In this document: positions 5,824 to 12,302 of the stretch, in pieces
Position numbering within the stretch: position 1 is the first letter of the stretch
Layout: the number at the start of each line of letters is the position of its first letter
From: Desulfobacterales bacterium
GTDB lineage: Bacteria; Desulfobacterota; Desulfobacteria; Desulfobacterales; UBA2174_A
DNA: 17,206 bases
Direction of reading: 5' to 3'
Assembly: GCA_025454075.1 (NCBI GenBank)
Contig: JALOPD010000059.1
Location: 1-17,206 of the forward strand
Notes under the pieces: generated by a model
What the model saw: the letters and a program-made list of their open reading frames with translations, nothing else
The model's database searches: none
Told to the model about the DNA's origin: nothing
Position numbers and translations under genes: made by a program

Positions 5824-7863
5824 ATGGAAGAGACCATTGTTCGCGACGAAGCCTTGGTGAAAAAAGCCGAAGAGATTATTCAAGAGCAGGAATTCGGTGG
5901 GCGGCGGCTTTCCGGAATTCCTTACAAGATCACCTTCTTGATTGCCATCGCGTTTTCCTGCTTCCAGTTGTACACCGCCTTTTTTGGGGTCCTCACCTCC
6001 ACCCTGCAGCGCTCCATCCACCTGACCTTCGCCATTCTATTGTGCTTCCTCTTTTATCCTTTTTCGAAGAAGTCGAAGCGCAAGACCATCCATTTCCTGG
6101 ACTTCGTCCTGGCGATGGTGGCCGGCGCCTCCATCATTTATGTAACCCTGTATTATGAGGAGCTCGTCAAGCGAATCGGCGACCCGACCAGCCTGGATCT
6201 GGCCATGGGGGTTCTGGCCATCGTCCTGATTCTGGAAGCCTCGCGTCGGGCCGTGGGCTGGCCGCTGGTGATCATCACCGGTCTTTTCATCATTTACGGC
6301 CTTTACGGCAACTATTTTCCGGGGATTCTGGCCCACCGGGGCTACTCGTTTCGCCGCATCGTCGACCATCTTTACCTGACCAGCGAGGGCATCTTCGGGA
6401 TCCCGCTGTGGGTCTCCTCCACCTTCGTGTACGCCTTCGTGCTGTTCGGGGCGATAATCGAAAGGACCGGCGCCGGCGAGTACCTAATGAAAATAGCCAT
6501 GTCCCTCGTGGGCCATACCCGCGGCGGGCCGGCCAAGGTATCGGTCGTAGCGAGCGCCTTCATGGGAACGTTCTCCGGCAGCGGCATAGCCAACACGGCC
6601 ACCATCGGCACGCTCACCATCCCTCTGATGAAGAAAGTCGGCTTCAAGCCTGAACTGGCAGGGGGCATCGACACCGCCGCCGGCGGCAACGGCCAGATCA
6701 TGCCGCCTGTCATGGGGGCAGCCGCCTTCGTCATGGCCGAGTTCCTGGGGATTCCCTACCTGGATGTCTGCGTCGCCGCGGCGCTGCCGGCGGTAATCGA
6801 CCAGTTGGCGCTGCTGGGCGCCGTGCACCTGTTGGCCACCAAGTATGGCTTCAAGGGCGTCCCGCGCGCGCAGCTTCCTAAGTTCTTTCCCACCCTGGTC
6901 AGCGGCTTGCATTTGCTGGTGCCCATTCTCGTGCTGCTCTACGCCCTGGTCATCCAGCGCCTGACCCCGCTCACCTCGGCAGCAATGGCCATCGGCGCGG
7001 CCAGCACCATTTTCCTGTTCCGCGGGCTGTTGATCAGCGCTGGAATCATCCGGGTGGAGACGACCGCGGGGGCCCCTGCCGCCGCAAAGTCCTGGGAGCC
7101 CATGCAAGACTGCGTGCGCAAGATGATCGACGCCATGTTCAATGCGGGCCGGTCCATGTCGGCCATCGGCGTCACCTGTGCCTGCGCGGGCATGGTGGTG
7201 GGGATGGTGAGCCTGACGGGCGCCGGGCTTAATATGACCAACATCCTCGTGGAGTTTTCCTTCGGCAACGTCTACCTCGCCATGATTCTCACCATGCTGG
7301 CCTGCCTGCTTCTCGGTATGGGAGTCCCCACCACGCCCAACTACGTCATCATGGCAACCATCATGGCGCCGGCTTTAATCGCGCTGAAGCCGGACACCCC
7401 GCTGATCGCAGCCCACCTGTTCGTGTTCTATTTCGGCATTCTCGCGGACGGCACACCGCCGGTGTGCCTGGCGGCCTATGCCGCGGCAGGCATCGCCGGC
7501 GCCGACCCGTTCAAGACCGGCCTCGAGTCCTTCAAGCTCGACATGCGCACCTTCCTGCTGCCCTACATGTTCATCACCGCGCCCCAGATGCTCCTGATCG
7601 GCCTGGCCCCCGGAATCATGGGCGTGCTCGAGGCGAGCTGGATCTTCATCACCGCATCCCTCGGCATGTATGCCCTGGCGGGCGGCATGCAGGGATTCTT
7701 CATCGACGACGACACGTGGTACGAGCGGATCCTGCTGCTCGCCGTCGCCCTCTGCCTGGTGAAGCCGGGCCTCTATACCGACATCATCGGCCTGATCGGT
7801 TTCGCCCTGATCTACTACGTCCAGAAGCGGCGGGTCGGCGCGCGCGTCGCCGTAACCGCATAA
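5824..7863 (+). CDS. TRAP transporter fused permease (DctQ-DctM fusion)
   Basis: A 679-residue inner-membrane permease in which the small DctQ part (N-terminal helices to about residue 120) and the large DctM part are one chain, the standard form for TAXI systems. It uses an ion gradient to move ligand delivered by the TAXI binding protein. Family blocks are clear: FMGTFSGSGIANTATIGT and IPLMKKVGFKPELAGGIDTA, then GGNGQIMPPVMGAAAFVMAE, and in the second repeat GMGVPTTPNYVIMATIMAPAL with FYFGILADGTPPVCLAAYAA. Many hydrophobic segments span the whole length and the C-terminus is short and basic (QKRRVGARV). Length is normal for the fused family. The ATG at 5824 has only a weak upstream GGGTG. 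A terminator-like stem follows the stop, closing the operon. Confidence 0.94.
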   Translation: MEETIVRDEALVKKAEEIIQEQEFGGRRLSGIPYKITFLIAIAFSCFQLYTAFFGVLTSTLQRSIHLTFAILLCFLFYPFSKKSKRKTIHFLDFVLAMVAGASIIYVTLYYEELVKRIGDPTSLDLAMGVLAIVLILEASRRAVGWPLVIITGLFIIYGLYGNYFPGILAHRGYSFRRIVDHLYLTSEGIFGIPLWVSSTFVYAFVLFGAIIERTGAGEYLMKIAMSLVGHTRGGPAKVSVVASAFMGTFSGSGIANTATIGTLTIPLMKKVGFKPELAGGIDTAAGGNGQIMPPVMGAAAFVMAEFLGIPYLDVCVAAALPAVIDQLALLGAVHLLATKYGFKGVPRAQLPKFFPTLVSGLHLLVPILVLLYALVIQRLTPLTSAAMAIGAASTIFLFRGLLISAGIIRVETTAGAPAAAKSWEPMQDCVRKMIDAMFNAGRSMSAIGVTCACAGMVVGMVSLTGAGLNMTNILVEFSFGNVYLAMILTMLACLLLGMGVPTTPNYVIMATIMAPALIALKPDTPLIAAHLFVFYFGILADGTPPVCLAAYAAAGIAGADPFKTGLESFKLDMRTFLLPYMFITAPQMLLIGLAPGIMGVLEASWIFITASLGMYALAGGMQGFFIDDDTWYERILLLAVALCLVKPGLYTDIIGLIGFALIYYVQKRRVGARVAVTA

Positions 7864-7885
7864 ATCGGACCCGATTGTGCACCAT

Positions 7886-7930
7886 CCAACAGCCCTTCCG
7901 CCTTGGCGCAGAAAGGCCTGTTGGGTTTTG
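7886..7930 (+). terminator. Terminator of the TAXI-TRAP operon
   Basis: CCAACAGCCCTT (7886-7897) pairs with AAGGCCTGTTGG (7913-7924) with a single mismatch. The 15-base loop can form a small stem of its own, and GTTTTG follows. It starts 22 bases after the permease stop. This is a reasonable intrinsic terminator, with a short T-tract. Confidence 0.65.
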
Positions 7931-8043
7931 GTTCGGCCGTTGCTCGCTCCACGGTTCAAATTCGATAAATGCGGAGACCACCGTAGACAAAACCCACATC
8001 CGTTTCATTCCCTACTGGGAACTGCTATCGAGCGGGGCTCAAG

Positions 8044-8550
8044 ATGAGTCTGAGGTATTCCCACCGCCAGGCCGCTGAAATCGTCCGGAAATGGCCTTCC
8101 GAAAGTCTGCCCTTGCTGACCCGCCTCTGCCGCCGAATCCAGGATGCGGAAAAAAACTTGAATGCGGCGTCGGTCCTTCGTCTCAAGGGCTGCCTGGAGG
8201 ATTGCAGAGGGCTCTGCTGTCGCAACCTTCACCTCGATGCCGTTTTCGGGGTTCCCGATTTCGCGTATATCCTGACCCTGGAGCCCGCGCTGAACGCGAC
8301 GATAGAAAGGTGTCTCCGTCACGAAATCCCGCTTTTTTCATCGAACTGCCCTTTCCTGGAAAATGGCGCCGGCCCGTGCATCTTCCCGCCTGATGTCCGC
8401 CCGGAGGTGTGCATCACTTCTTTTTGCCGAGGCGACGAGGCCATGAGGCCGGAAATCCGACAGGTCAAAATGAAGTTCTGGAAGCTCGGCCTTATTCTGC
8501 ACTTCAGGAAGCTGCCTCTTTTGCATCGGCTGCTGGCGAAAACCGGCTGA
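8044..8550 (+). CDS. YkgJ-like cysteine-cluster protein (putative Zn/Fe-chelating)
   Basis: A 168-residue cytosolic protein with ten cysteines. Their spacing fits the YkgJ/CxxCxxCC family (PF03692, putative zinc- or iron-chelating domain): C50-x3-C54-x3-C58-C59, then a long gap, then C102-PFL-x6-C112-I-x4-RP-x2-C123-x4-C128. The CPFL...C.I...RP..C..F.C block is the most diagnostic part. The N-terminal 45 residues are a helical lead (RQAAEIVRKWPSESLPLLTRL), and the C-terminus is basic and helical. No signal peptide or membrane helix is seen. The function of the family is not settled; iron-sulfur or metal binding is inferred from the cysteines. The ATG has a weak upstream GCGGGGC. It lies between the TRAP operon terminator and the convergent tryptophanase gene and is probably transcribed on its own. 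Confidence 0.72.
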   Translation: MSLRYSHRQAAEIVRKWPSESLPLLTRLCRRIQDAEKNLNAASVLRLKGCLEDCRGLCCRNLHLDAVFGVPDFAYILTLEPALNATIERCLRHEIPLFSSNCPFLENGAGPCIFPPDVRPEVCITSFCRGDEAMRPEIRQVKMKFWKLGLILHFRKLPLLHRLLAKTG

Positions 8551-8603
8551 CGGTCTCGGAAAGGACCTTCCATGCTGTCGTTCAAGAAGAAAAACATTCA
8601 GGC

Positions 8604-8771
8604 GTGCTTGAATTGCGGGTCGTATGGGTCGTGCGATCCAACTATATCGCCAGGGTGCACAGCGACCACACCGGCTTCGAGGTGATGCTCGGCGACATGG
8701 CGACCTTCACCGCGCCCGAAGAAACCGCGAAGATGGCCCGGCCCTTCTGGAACGGCGAGCCTTCATTCTGA
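8604..8771 (+). CDS. Small hypothetical protein or gene relic, convergent with tryptophanase
   Basis: I do not recognise this frame. From a GTG at 8604 it reads 55 residues, with a protein-like C-terminal half (SNYIARVHSDHTGFEVMLGD, then TFTAPEETAKMARPFWNGE). The frame stays open upstream to 8409 but there overlaps the YkgJ-like gene in another frame, which argues against a start so far back. No good ribosome binding site precedes the GTG. In a second frame, an ATG at 8572 opens a 37-residue Cys-containing peptide (MLSFKKKNIQACLNCGSYGS...), ending at 8685 inside this one. The two may be parts of one gene split by a frameshift, or one may be chance. The stop lies inside the 3' end of the tryptophanase gene (9-base convergent overlap). 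Confidence 0.35.
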   Translation: MLELRVVWVVRSNYIARVHSDHTGFEVMLGDMATFTAPEETAKMARPFWNGEPSF

Positions 8772-10145
8772 CGGCTCGAAGCGGGCGGTGAAATGCCTCA
8801 GGATCGGCGGCTCCCAGGCGATGCGCATCCCACGGATCTTGTCCAGCTGCGCGAACACCTCCCCGACGCACTCGACCACGTAGTCCATGTGGCTCTGGGT
8901 GTAGACCCGCCGGGGGATGGCCAGGCGCACCATCTCGAGCATGGCCGGGTGGAACTCGCCGGTCGCGGGGTCCGTCCTGCCGAACATGACGCTGCCGATT
9001 TCGCAGGAGCGGATGCCGCCTTCCAGGTAGAGCGCGCAGGCGAGCGCCTGGCCGGGGTACTGCGGCGGCGGGACATGGGGCAGGAAGGCCTTCGCGTCCA
9101 GGTAGACCGCGTGGCCGCCGGCCGGCTTGAACACCGGCACCCCCATCGCGTCGAGCTTCTCCACCACGTACTCCGTCGAACGGATGCGGTACCTGAGGTA
9201 GTCCTCATCCACCACTTCCTCCAGACCCTGGGCAAAGGCTTCGAGGTCGCGGCCGGCAAGCCCCCCATAGGTCGGGAACCCCTCGGTGACGATGAGAATG
9301 TTGCGCGCCTTCTGGGCCAGCTCGTCGTCGTTCATGGCCAGGAACCCGCCGATATTGACCAACCCGTCCTTCTTGCCGCTCATGGTGCAGCCGTCGGCGT
9401 AGGAGAACATCTCCTGGGCGAGCTTTTTGACGGACCGGCCCTTGCACCCCGGCTCGCGCGTCTTGATGAACCAGGCGTTTTCCGCAAACCGGCAGGCGTC
9501 GATGAAGAACGGGATTTTGTACGACCGGCACAGGTCCGACACCCGCCGGATGCAGCCCATGGAGACCGGCTGCCCGGCGCAGGAGTTGTTGGTCACCGTC
9601 ATCATTACGAGTGGGATGTGTTCGGGGCCTTTTTCCTTGAGCAGGCGCTCCAGGGCGGTGATGTCCATGTTGCCCTTGAAGTCTTTCACCATCGAAGGGA
9701 CCAGGGCCTCTTTCACCGGCAGGTCCACGGCGGCCGCGCCGCTCACCTCGATGTTGGCCCGCGTGGTGTCGAAATGGGTGTTGTTGGGGATGACCTTCCC
9801 CTTGCCGCCCATGATCTCGAAGAGGATCTTCTCGGCCGCCCGGCCCTGGTGGGTGGGGATGATGTGCTTGAAGCCGGTCAGATCCTTGACCGTATTTTCA
9901 AAACGGTAGAAGCTGCGGGCGCCGGCGTAGGACTCGTCCCCGTCGATCAGCCCGGCCCACTGCCGGGCGCTCATGGCCGAGGTGCCGCTGTCCGTCAGAA
10001 GGTCGATCAGCACGTCCTCCGCCCGCACGCTGAAAAGGTTGTACCCCGCCTGCTTGAGAATGGCCTCGCGTTCCTGGCGGGTCGTGACGCGCAGGGGTTC
10101 AACCGTCTTGATCCGAAAAGGCTCGATGATGGTCTTGATGACCAT
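8763..10145 (-). CDS. tnaA: Tryptophanase (tryptophan indole-lyase)
   Basis: A 460-residue PLP enzyme that splits L-tryptophan into indole, pyruvate and ammonia. The start at 10145 (MVIKTIIEPFRIKTVEP) aligns with the family N-terminus and has AGGA 8 bases upstream. Visible blocks are IDLLTDSGTSAMS (47-59), IPTHQGRAAE (96-105), FIDACRFAENA (214-224) and SYADGCTMSGKKDG (248-261), with the cofactor lysine most likely Lys259. Tyrosine phenol-lyase is the close alternative. Two positions decide for tryptophanase: Asp126 in NTHFDTTR corresponds to E. coli Asp137 (Thr124 in tyrosine phenol-lyase), and Ile383 in SCEIGS stands where tyrosine phenol-lyase has Arg381, needed for the phenol ring. Overall wording of the chain (GGFLAMNDDE, YADGCTMSGKKD) is nonetheless tyrosine phenol-lyase-like. 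No tnaC leader peptide or Trp permease gene is adjacent. Confidence 0.9.
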   Translation of the reverse strand: MVIKTIIEPFRIKTVEPLRVTTRQEREAILKQAGYNLFSVRAEDVLIDLLTDSGTSAMSARQWAGLIDGDESYAGARSFYRFENTVKDLTGFKHIIPTHQGRAAEKILFEIMGGKGKVIPNNTHFDTTRANIEVSGAAAVDLPVKEALVPSMVKDFKGNMDITALERLLKEKGPEHIPLVMMTVTNNSCAGQPVSMGCIRRVSDLCRSYKIPFFIDACRFAENAWFIKTREPGCKGRSVKKLAQEMFSYADGCTMSGKKDGLVNIGGFLAMNDDELAQKARNILIVTEGFPTYGGLAGRDLEAFAQGLEEVVDEDYLRYRIRSTEYVVEKLDAMGVPVFKPAGGHAVYLDAKAFLPHVPPPQYPGQALACALYLEGGIRSCEIGSVMFGRTDPATGEFHPAMLEMVRLAIPRRVYTQSHMDYVVECVGEVFAQLDKIRGMRIAWEPPILRHFTARFEPSE

Positions 10146-10200
10146 GGGGAGTCCTGTGGTTTGGAGGTTGGGGGTTTGGTGTTTGGGTGTTTGGCTTTGC
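10146..10200 (-). promoter_or_regulatory. C/A-rich, G-poor leader of tryptophanase mRNA
   Basis: On the coding (minus) strand the stretch before the start is almost only C and A, with iterated CCAAACAC-type units (seen on the plus strand as GTTTGG, GGTTGGG, GTTTGGTG, GTTTGGGTG). Such C-over-G, unstructured RNA resembles Rho-utilisation sites. This is inference. The sequence may equally be a simple low-complexity repeat. Confidence 0.35.
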
Positions 10201-10242
10201 CCTGGTGCGCGGTGGCGTTTTTCGGCTGCAATTCCGCCAGCA

Positions 10243-10272
10243 CCCATACCACCCCCGTGCGAACCAAGTCAA
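10243..10272 (-). promoter_or_regulatory. Candidate sigma70-type promoter of tryptophanase
   Basis: On the minus strand TTGACT (10272-10267) is followed after 18 bases by TATGGG (10248-10243). The -35 matches 5 of 6 and the -10 only the first three consensus bases. A start near 10236 would give a leader of about 90 bases. Called by eye and weak. Confidence 0.3.
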
Positions 10273-10468
10273 CCACGCATCCGGGTGACCTTGAAAAGCG
10301 GCTTTAGTTTTCAGCCCGTTTCAGCTATCAATCGTGCATCAAGGAACGCCTCGAACTCCGGCATTTATAAAGCGTTTCGAAATGGTGTAGACCGGGTGCG
10401 GGGGAACCGAGCCCAAATTGATATGCAACCCTCAATGAGTGCCGGCGTGGCGCACGGGACCGGATTTC
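10273..10468. other. Intergenic region without recognisable gene
   Basis: Together with the tryptophanase leader this makes a 323-base gene-free stretch. I see no RNA gene or clear promoter toward the acetyltransferase relic. A small AT-richer patch (TTTATAAAG, TTTCGAAA, about 10366-10382) is the only contrast to the GC-rich surroundings. Confidence 0.4.
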
Positions 10469-10963
10469 ATGACGAACGGCATCAACGAAATCGGACAGCC
10501 CATCAGGTTTGCCGTGGAGGGGTGGCGCGAACGGCCGCGGCCGCCGCGGGCGGCGATGACCGGGCAACACTGTGCCCTCGAGCCGCTTCAGCCCGGCATC
10601 CACGCCGCCGACCTCTATGCGGCCTTTCAGCAGGACAAGGCGCACCGGGTCTGGACCTACATGCCCTATGGACCCTTTCACATCTTCGAGGACTATCGGA
10701 GATGGCTGGAATCATCCGCCGCGGGCGAGGATCCCCTGTTTCACGCCGTCATCGATCTGAGAACCTCCCGCGCCACGGGTGTCGCCAGCTATCTCAACAT
10801 CCGGCCGGAGGTGGGGGTGGTGGAGGTCGGGCACGTCAACTACTCCCCGCGGCTGAGCCGACCAGGGGGTGATGTCGGTCGGGAGTCCAACGGCAGAAGC
10901 GCGCCCGGAGCGTTTACCTGCCCGGGCGCGCCAGGATCGATTGATTCGGGGGTTTTTAGCTGA
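10469..10963 (+). pseudogene. GNAT acetyltransferase, truncated in its second half
   Basis: Residues 1-129 from the ATG at 10469 match the N-terminal half of RimJ/RimL-like GNAT proteins: NEIGQPI, then TGQHCALEPLQPGIHAADLY (31-50), VWTYMPYGPF (61-70), DPLFHAVIDLRTSRATGVAS (88-107) and VEVGHVNYSPRL (118-129). In relatives the last block runs into QRTPAATEAMYL and the acetyl-CoA-binding loop and helices. Here the match stops after SPRL (about 10855), and the frame continues with 35 unrelated, Gly/Pro/Ser-rich residues to a stop at 10963. The cofactor-binding half is therefore absent and the product should be inactive. A deletion or rearrangement junction near 10855 is the simplest reading. An alternative ATG at 10439 only adds ten non-family residues. 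Confidence 0.7.
10899..10931 (-). terminator. GC-rich hairpin downstream of the cytochrome gene
   Basis: GCGCGCCCGG (10899-10908) and CCGGGCGCGC (10922-10931) form a perfect 10-bp stem with a 13-base loop. It lies 54 bases past the cytochrome stop on the minus strand and also within the non-homologous tail of the acetyltransferase relic. There is no proper T-tract on either side, so termination is only possible, not shown. Confidence 0.35.
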
Positions 10964-10984
10964 TACGAGCCTGAAAGTAGGTCC

Positions 10985-11479
10985 TTATTTGACGCGGCCC
11001 GCCTTGCCGTGGCAGCCATCGCAGGTGGTCGGGCCGCTCTTGACAAGCTTGGCCTTGGTGCCTTTTGCAGCGGCCGCCTTCTGCAACTCCACGTTCTTGG
11101 CCTTGATCTCCTTGTGGCAGCCCAGCCAGCAGGTCTGGTGGTAAGCGTTCTTAAAATAGTCCATGTTCTCCGAGGCGCTGGACTTTCCGGATTTAACCGG
11201 GGGGGCCTCGGTCGTGTCGTGGCAACCTGAGACCATGCAGCCCATGGGCGGCTCGGAGCCGTCAAACGTGTGATGGCACTTGACGCAGGCGAACTCGAAA
11301 TGCGCCTGGTGCGGGAAGTTGACCGGCCCACGCCTGGATTCAACCCCTTCGGGCGCTTTGAGCGCGTATTTCTCTTCGCCGAAACAGCTGCTTTTGTCCT
11401 GGCCGGAGAAACCCTGGATCACACCCATGAGGACAACGCTTGCAACCAACAGAGCCACCCAGACGATTCTGCTGCGCAT
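10985..11479 (-). CDS. Periplasmic tetraheme cytochrome c3-family protein
   Basis: A 164-residue exported electron carrier. The start at 11479 (MRSRIVWVALLVASVVLMG) is chosen for its AAAGGAG site and the signal peptide it gives; the longer open frame upstream lacks both. Four heme attachment sites are seen: C65-VK-C68-H69, C81-MVSG-C86-H87, C117-WLG-C121-H122 and C153-DG-C156-H157. The remaining histidines that can serve as distal ligands are H57 and H60 (FPHQAHF), H70 and H114 (NAYHQT), giving the bis-His pattern of class III tetraheme c3. The third site has CX3CH spacing instead of CX2CH, which is unusual. Such proteins shuttle electrons from hydrogenases or formate dehydrogenases to membrane complexes in sulfate reducers. 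No membrane partner is adjacent, so it is probably a stand-alone pool carrier. Confidence 0.88.
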   Translation of the reverse strand: MRSRIVWVALLVASVVLMGVIQGFSGQDKSSCFGEEKYALKAPEGVESRRGPVNFPHQAHFEFACVKCHHTFDGSEPPMGCMVSGCHDTTEAPPVKSGKSSASENMDYFKNAYHQTCWLGCHKEIKAKNVELQKAAAAKGTKAKLVKSGPTTCDGCHGKAGRVK

Positions 11480-11741
11480 AGAACCAACTCCTTTCACCTT
11501 AGGTTTCTTGCGTATATGCGAGATCGTTATGTGGCCTCCATCGAGGCCGTATTCATCTTGAGTTGATCGTCGTATTATGGTTGAACAGAAGCGGATGGCT
11601 ATCAAACGATTGAAAGCGAATTCTCACTATCAAAAAAAATAAATAAATGAAAGCCCTTTAAGGGAAGGCGGGGCGGCCAAAGGGTTTATGGTAGAATGCC
11701 TAATAATTTCAATTGATTTTAGCGCACCATAGGAGTCGTCC
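11480..11741. other. Divergent intergenic region between cytochrome c3 and the NTF2-like gene
   Basis: No gene is seen. The region is clearly AT-richer than the genes (for example 11632-11652, mostly A and T), as expected for divergent promoters. TAGAAT at 11692-11697 could be a -10 toward the plus-strand gene, but no matching -35 stands 16-18 bases before it. Confidence 0.4.
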
Positions 11742-12245
11742 ATGAAGAAGATAGGCGTGGGCTTGATGCTGTTATTCATCGTCGTTGCCGGCCCGGGCTA
11801 TTCGGAACCTCCGCCGGCCGCTTACAAGGAGGCGGTTCAACGCCAGCTGAGCAACAAATTCAACGAGAACGACATCATCGGTTACGTGTACCAGGTTTAC
11901 GCCATGTATGACCGGCATGTGCCGGTCGAGCGTTTTCTGCCCTTGCTGGCAGGCAAGAACCTGGAGATGCGCTTTCCGGAAACGACGCTGCGGTCGCATG
12001 CCGACTTCAAGCGTTGGTATGCGGGCATCGGGAAGACCATCGCCAGCAACACGCACACCCTGGAAAGCGTGCAGGTGAGTGTCTTGGGAGGGAGTCGTTA
12101 CCAGGCGGATATCGTGGGAGTCTGGCAGGCCGAGTCCAGGCATGGAGAATACATCGTCTTCAAGTTCCGTCAGAAGTGGACGCTGGTGGACGGCCCCGGC
12201 AAGCAGCCGTTGATTCAGACGTATCTTGTGGAAGCGGCCGACTAA
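11742..12245 (+). CDS. Exported NTF2-like (SnoaL-type fold) protein of unknown function
   Basis: A 167-residue protein with a Sec signal peptide (MKK, hydrophobic core to about residue 17, likely cleavage near residue 21). The mature part has the order of an NTF2-like cone: helices with DIIGYVYQVYAMYDRHVPVE, then LLAGKNLEMRFPE and SHADFKRWYAGIGKTI, then strands SVQVSVLGGSRYQADIVGVW, EYIVFKFRQKWTLVD and PLIQTYLVEA. This is the layout of SnoaL/DUF4440-type proteins. The fold call rests on pattern, not on a catalytic motif, and no enzyme activity can be named. AGGAG stands 6 bases before the ATG. It is divergent from the cytochrome c3 gene, with a shared upstream region. Confidence 0.68.
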   Translation: MKKIGVGLMLLFIVVAGPGYSEPPPAAYKEAVQRQLSNKFNENDIIGYVYQVYAMYDRHVPVERFLPLLAGKNLEMRFPETTLRSHADFKRWYAGIGKTIASNTHTLESVQVSVLGGSRYQADIVGVWQAESRHGEYIVFKFRQKWTLVDGPGKQPLIQTYLVEAAD

Positions 12246-12302
12246 TCGGCATTGGAGTCGGAGGCATCGTACGCCCGGCCGGTCATCCTCCGTCTCCCTC
12301 TC

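Noticed and set aside
10007..10276. Possible TnaC-like leader peptide (GTG start, Trp at residue 11) upstream of tryptophanase
   Set aside because: The frame does not stop before the tryptophanase start but runs 89 codons into the gene, has no clear ribosome binding site, overlaps the candidate promoter, and lacks the conserved TnaC spacing to a terminal proline.
8793..10307. Plus-strand open frame of 504 codons opposite tryptophanase
   Set aside because: Antisense shadow of a well-supported gene; composition is rich in Val, Gly, His, Asp and Arg without any domain pattern.
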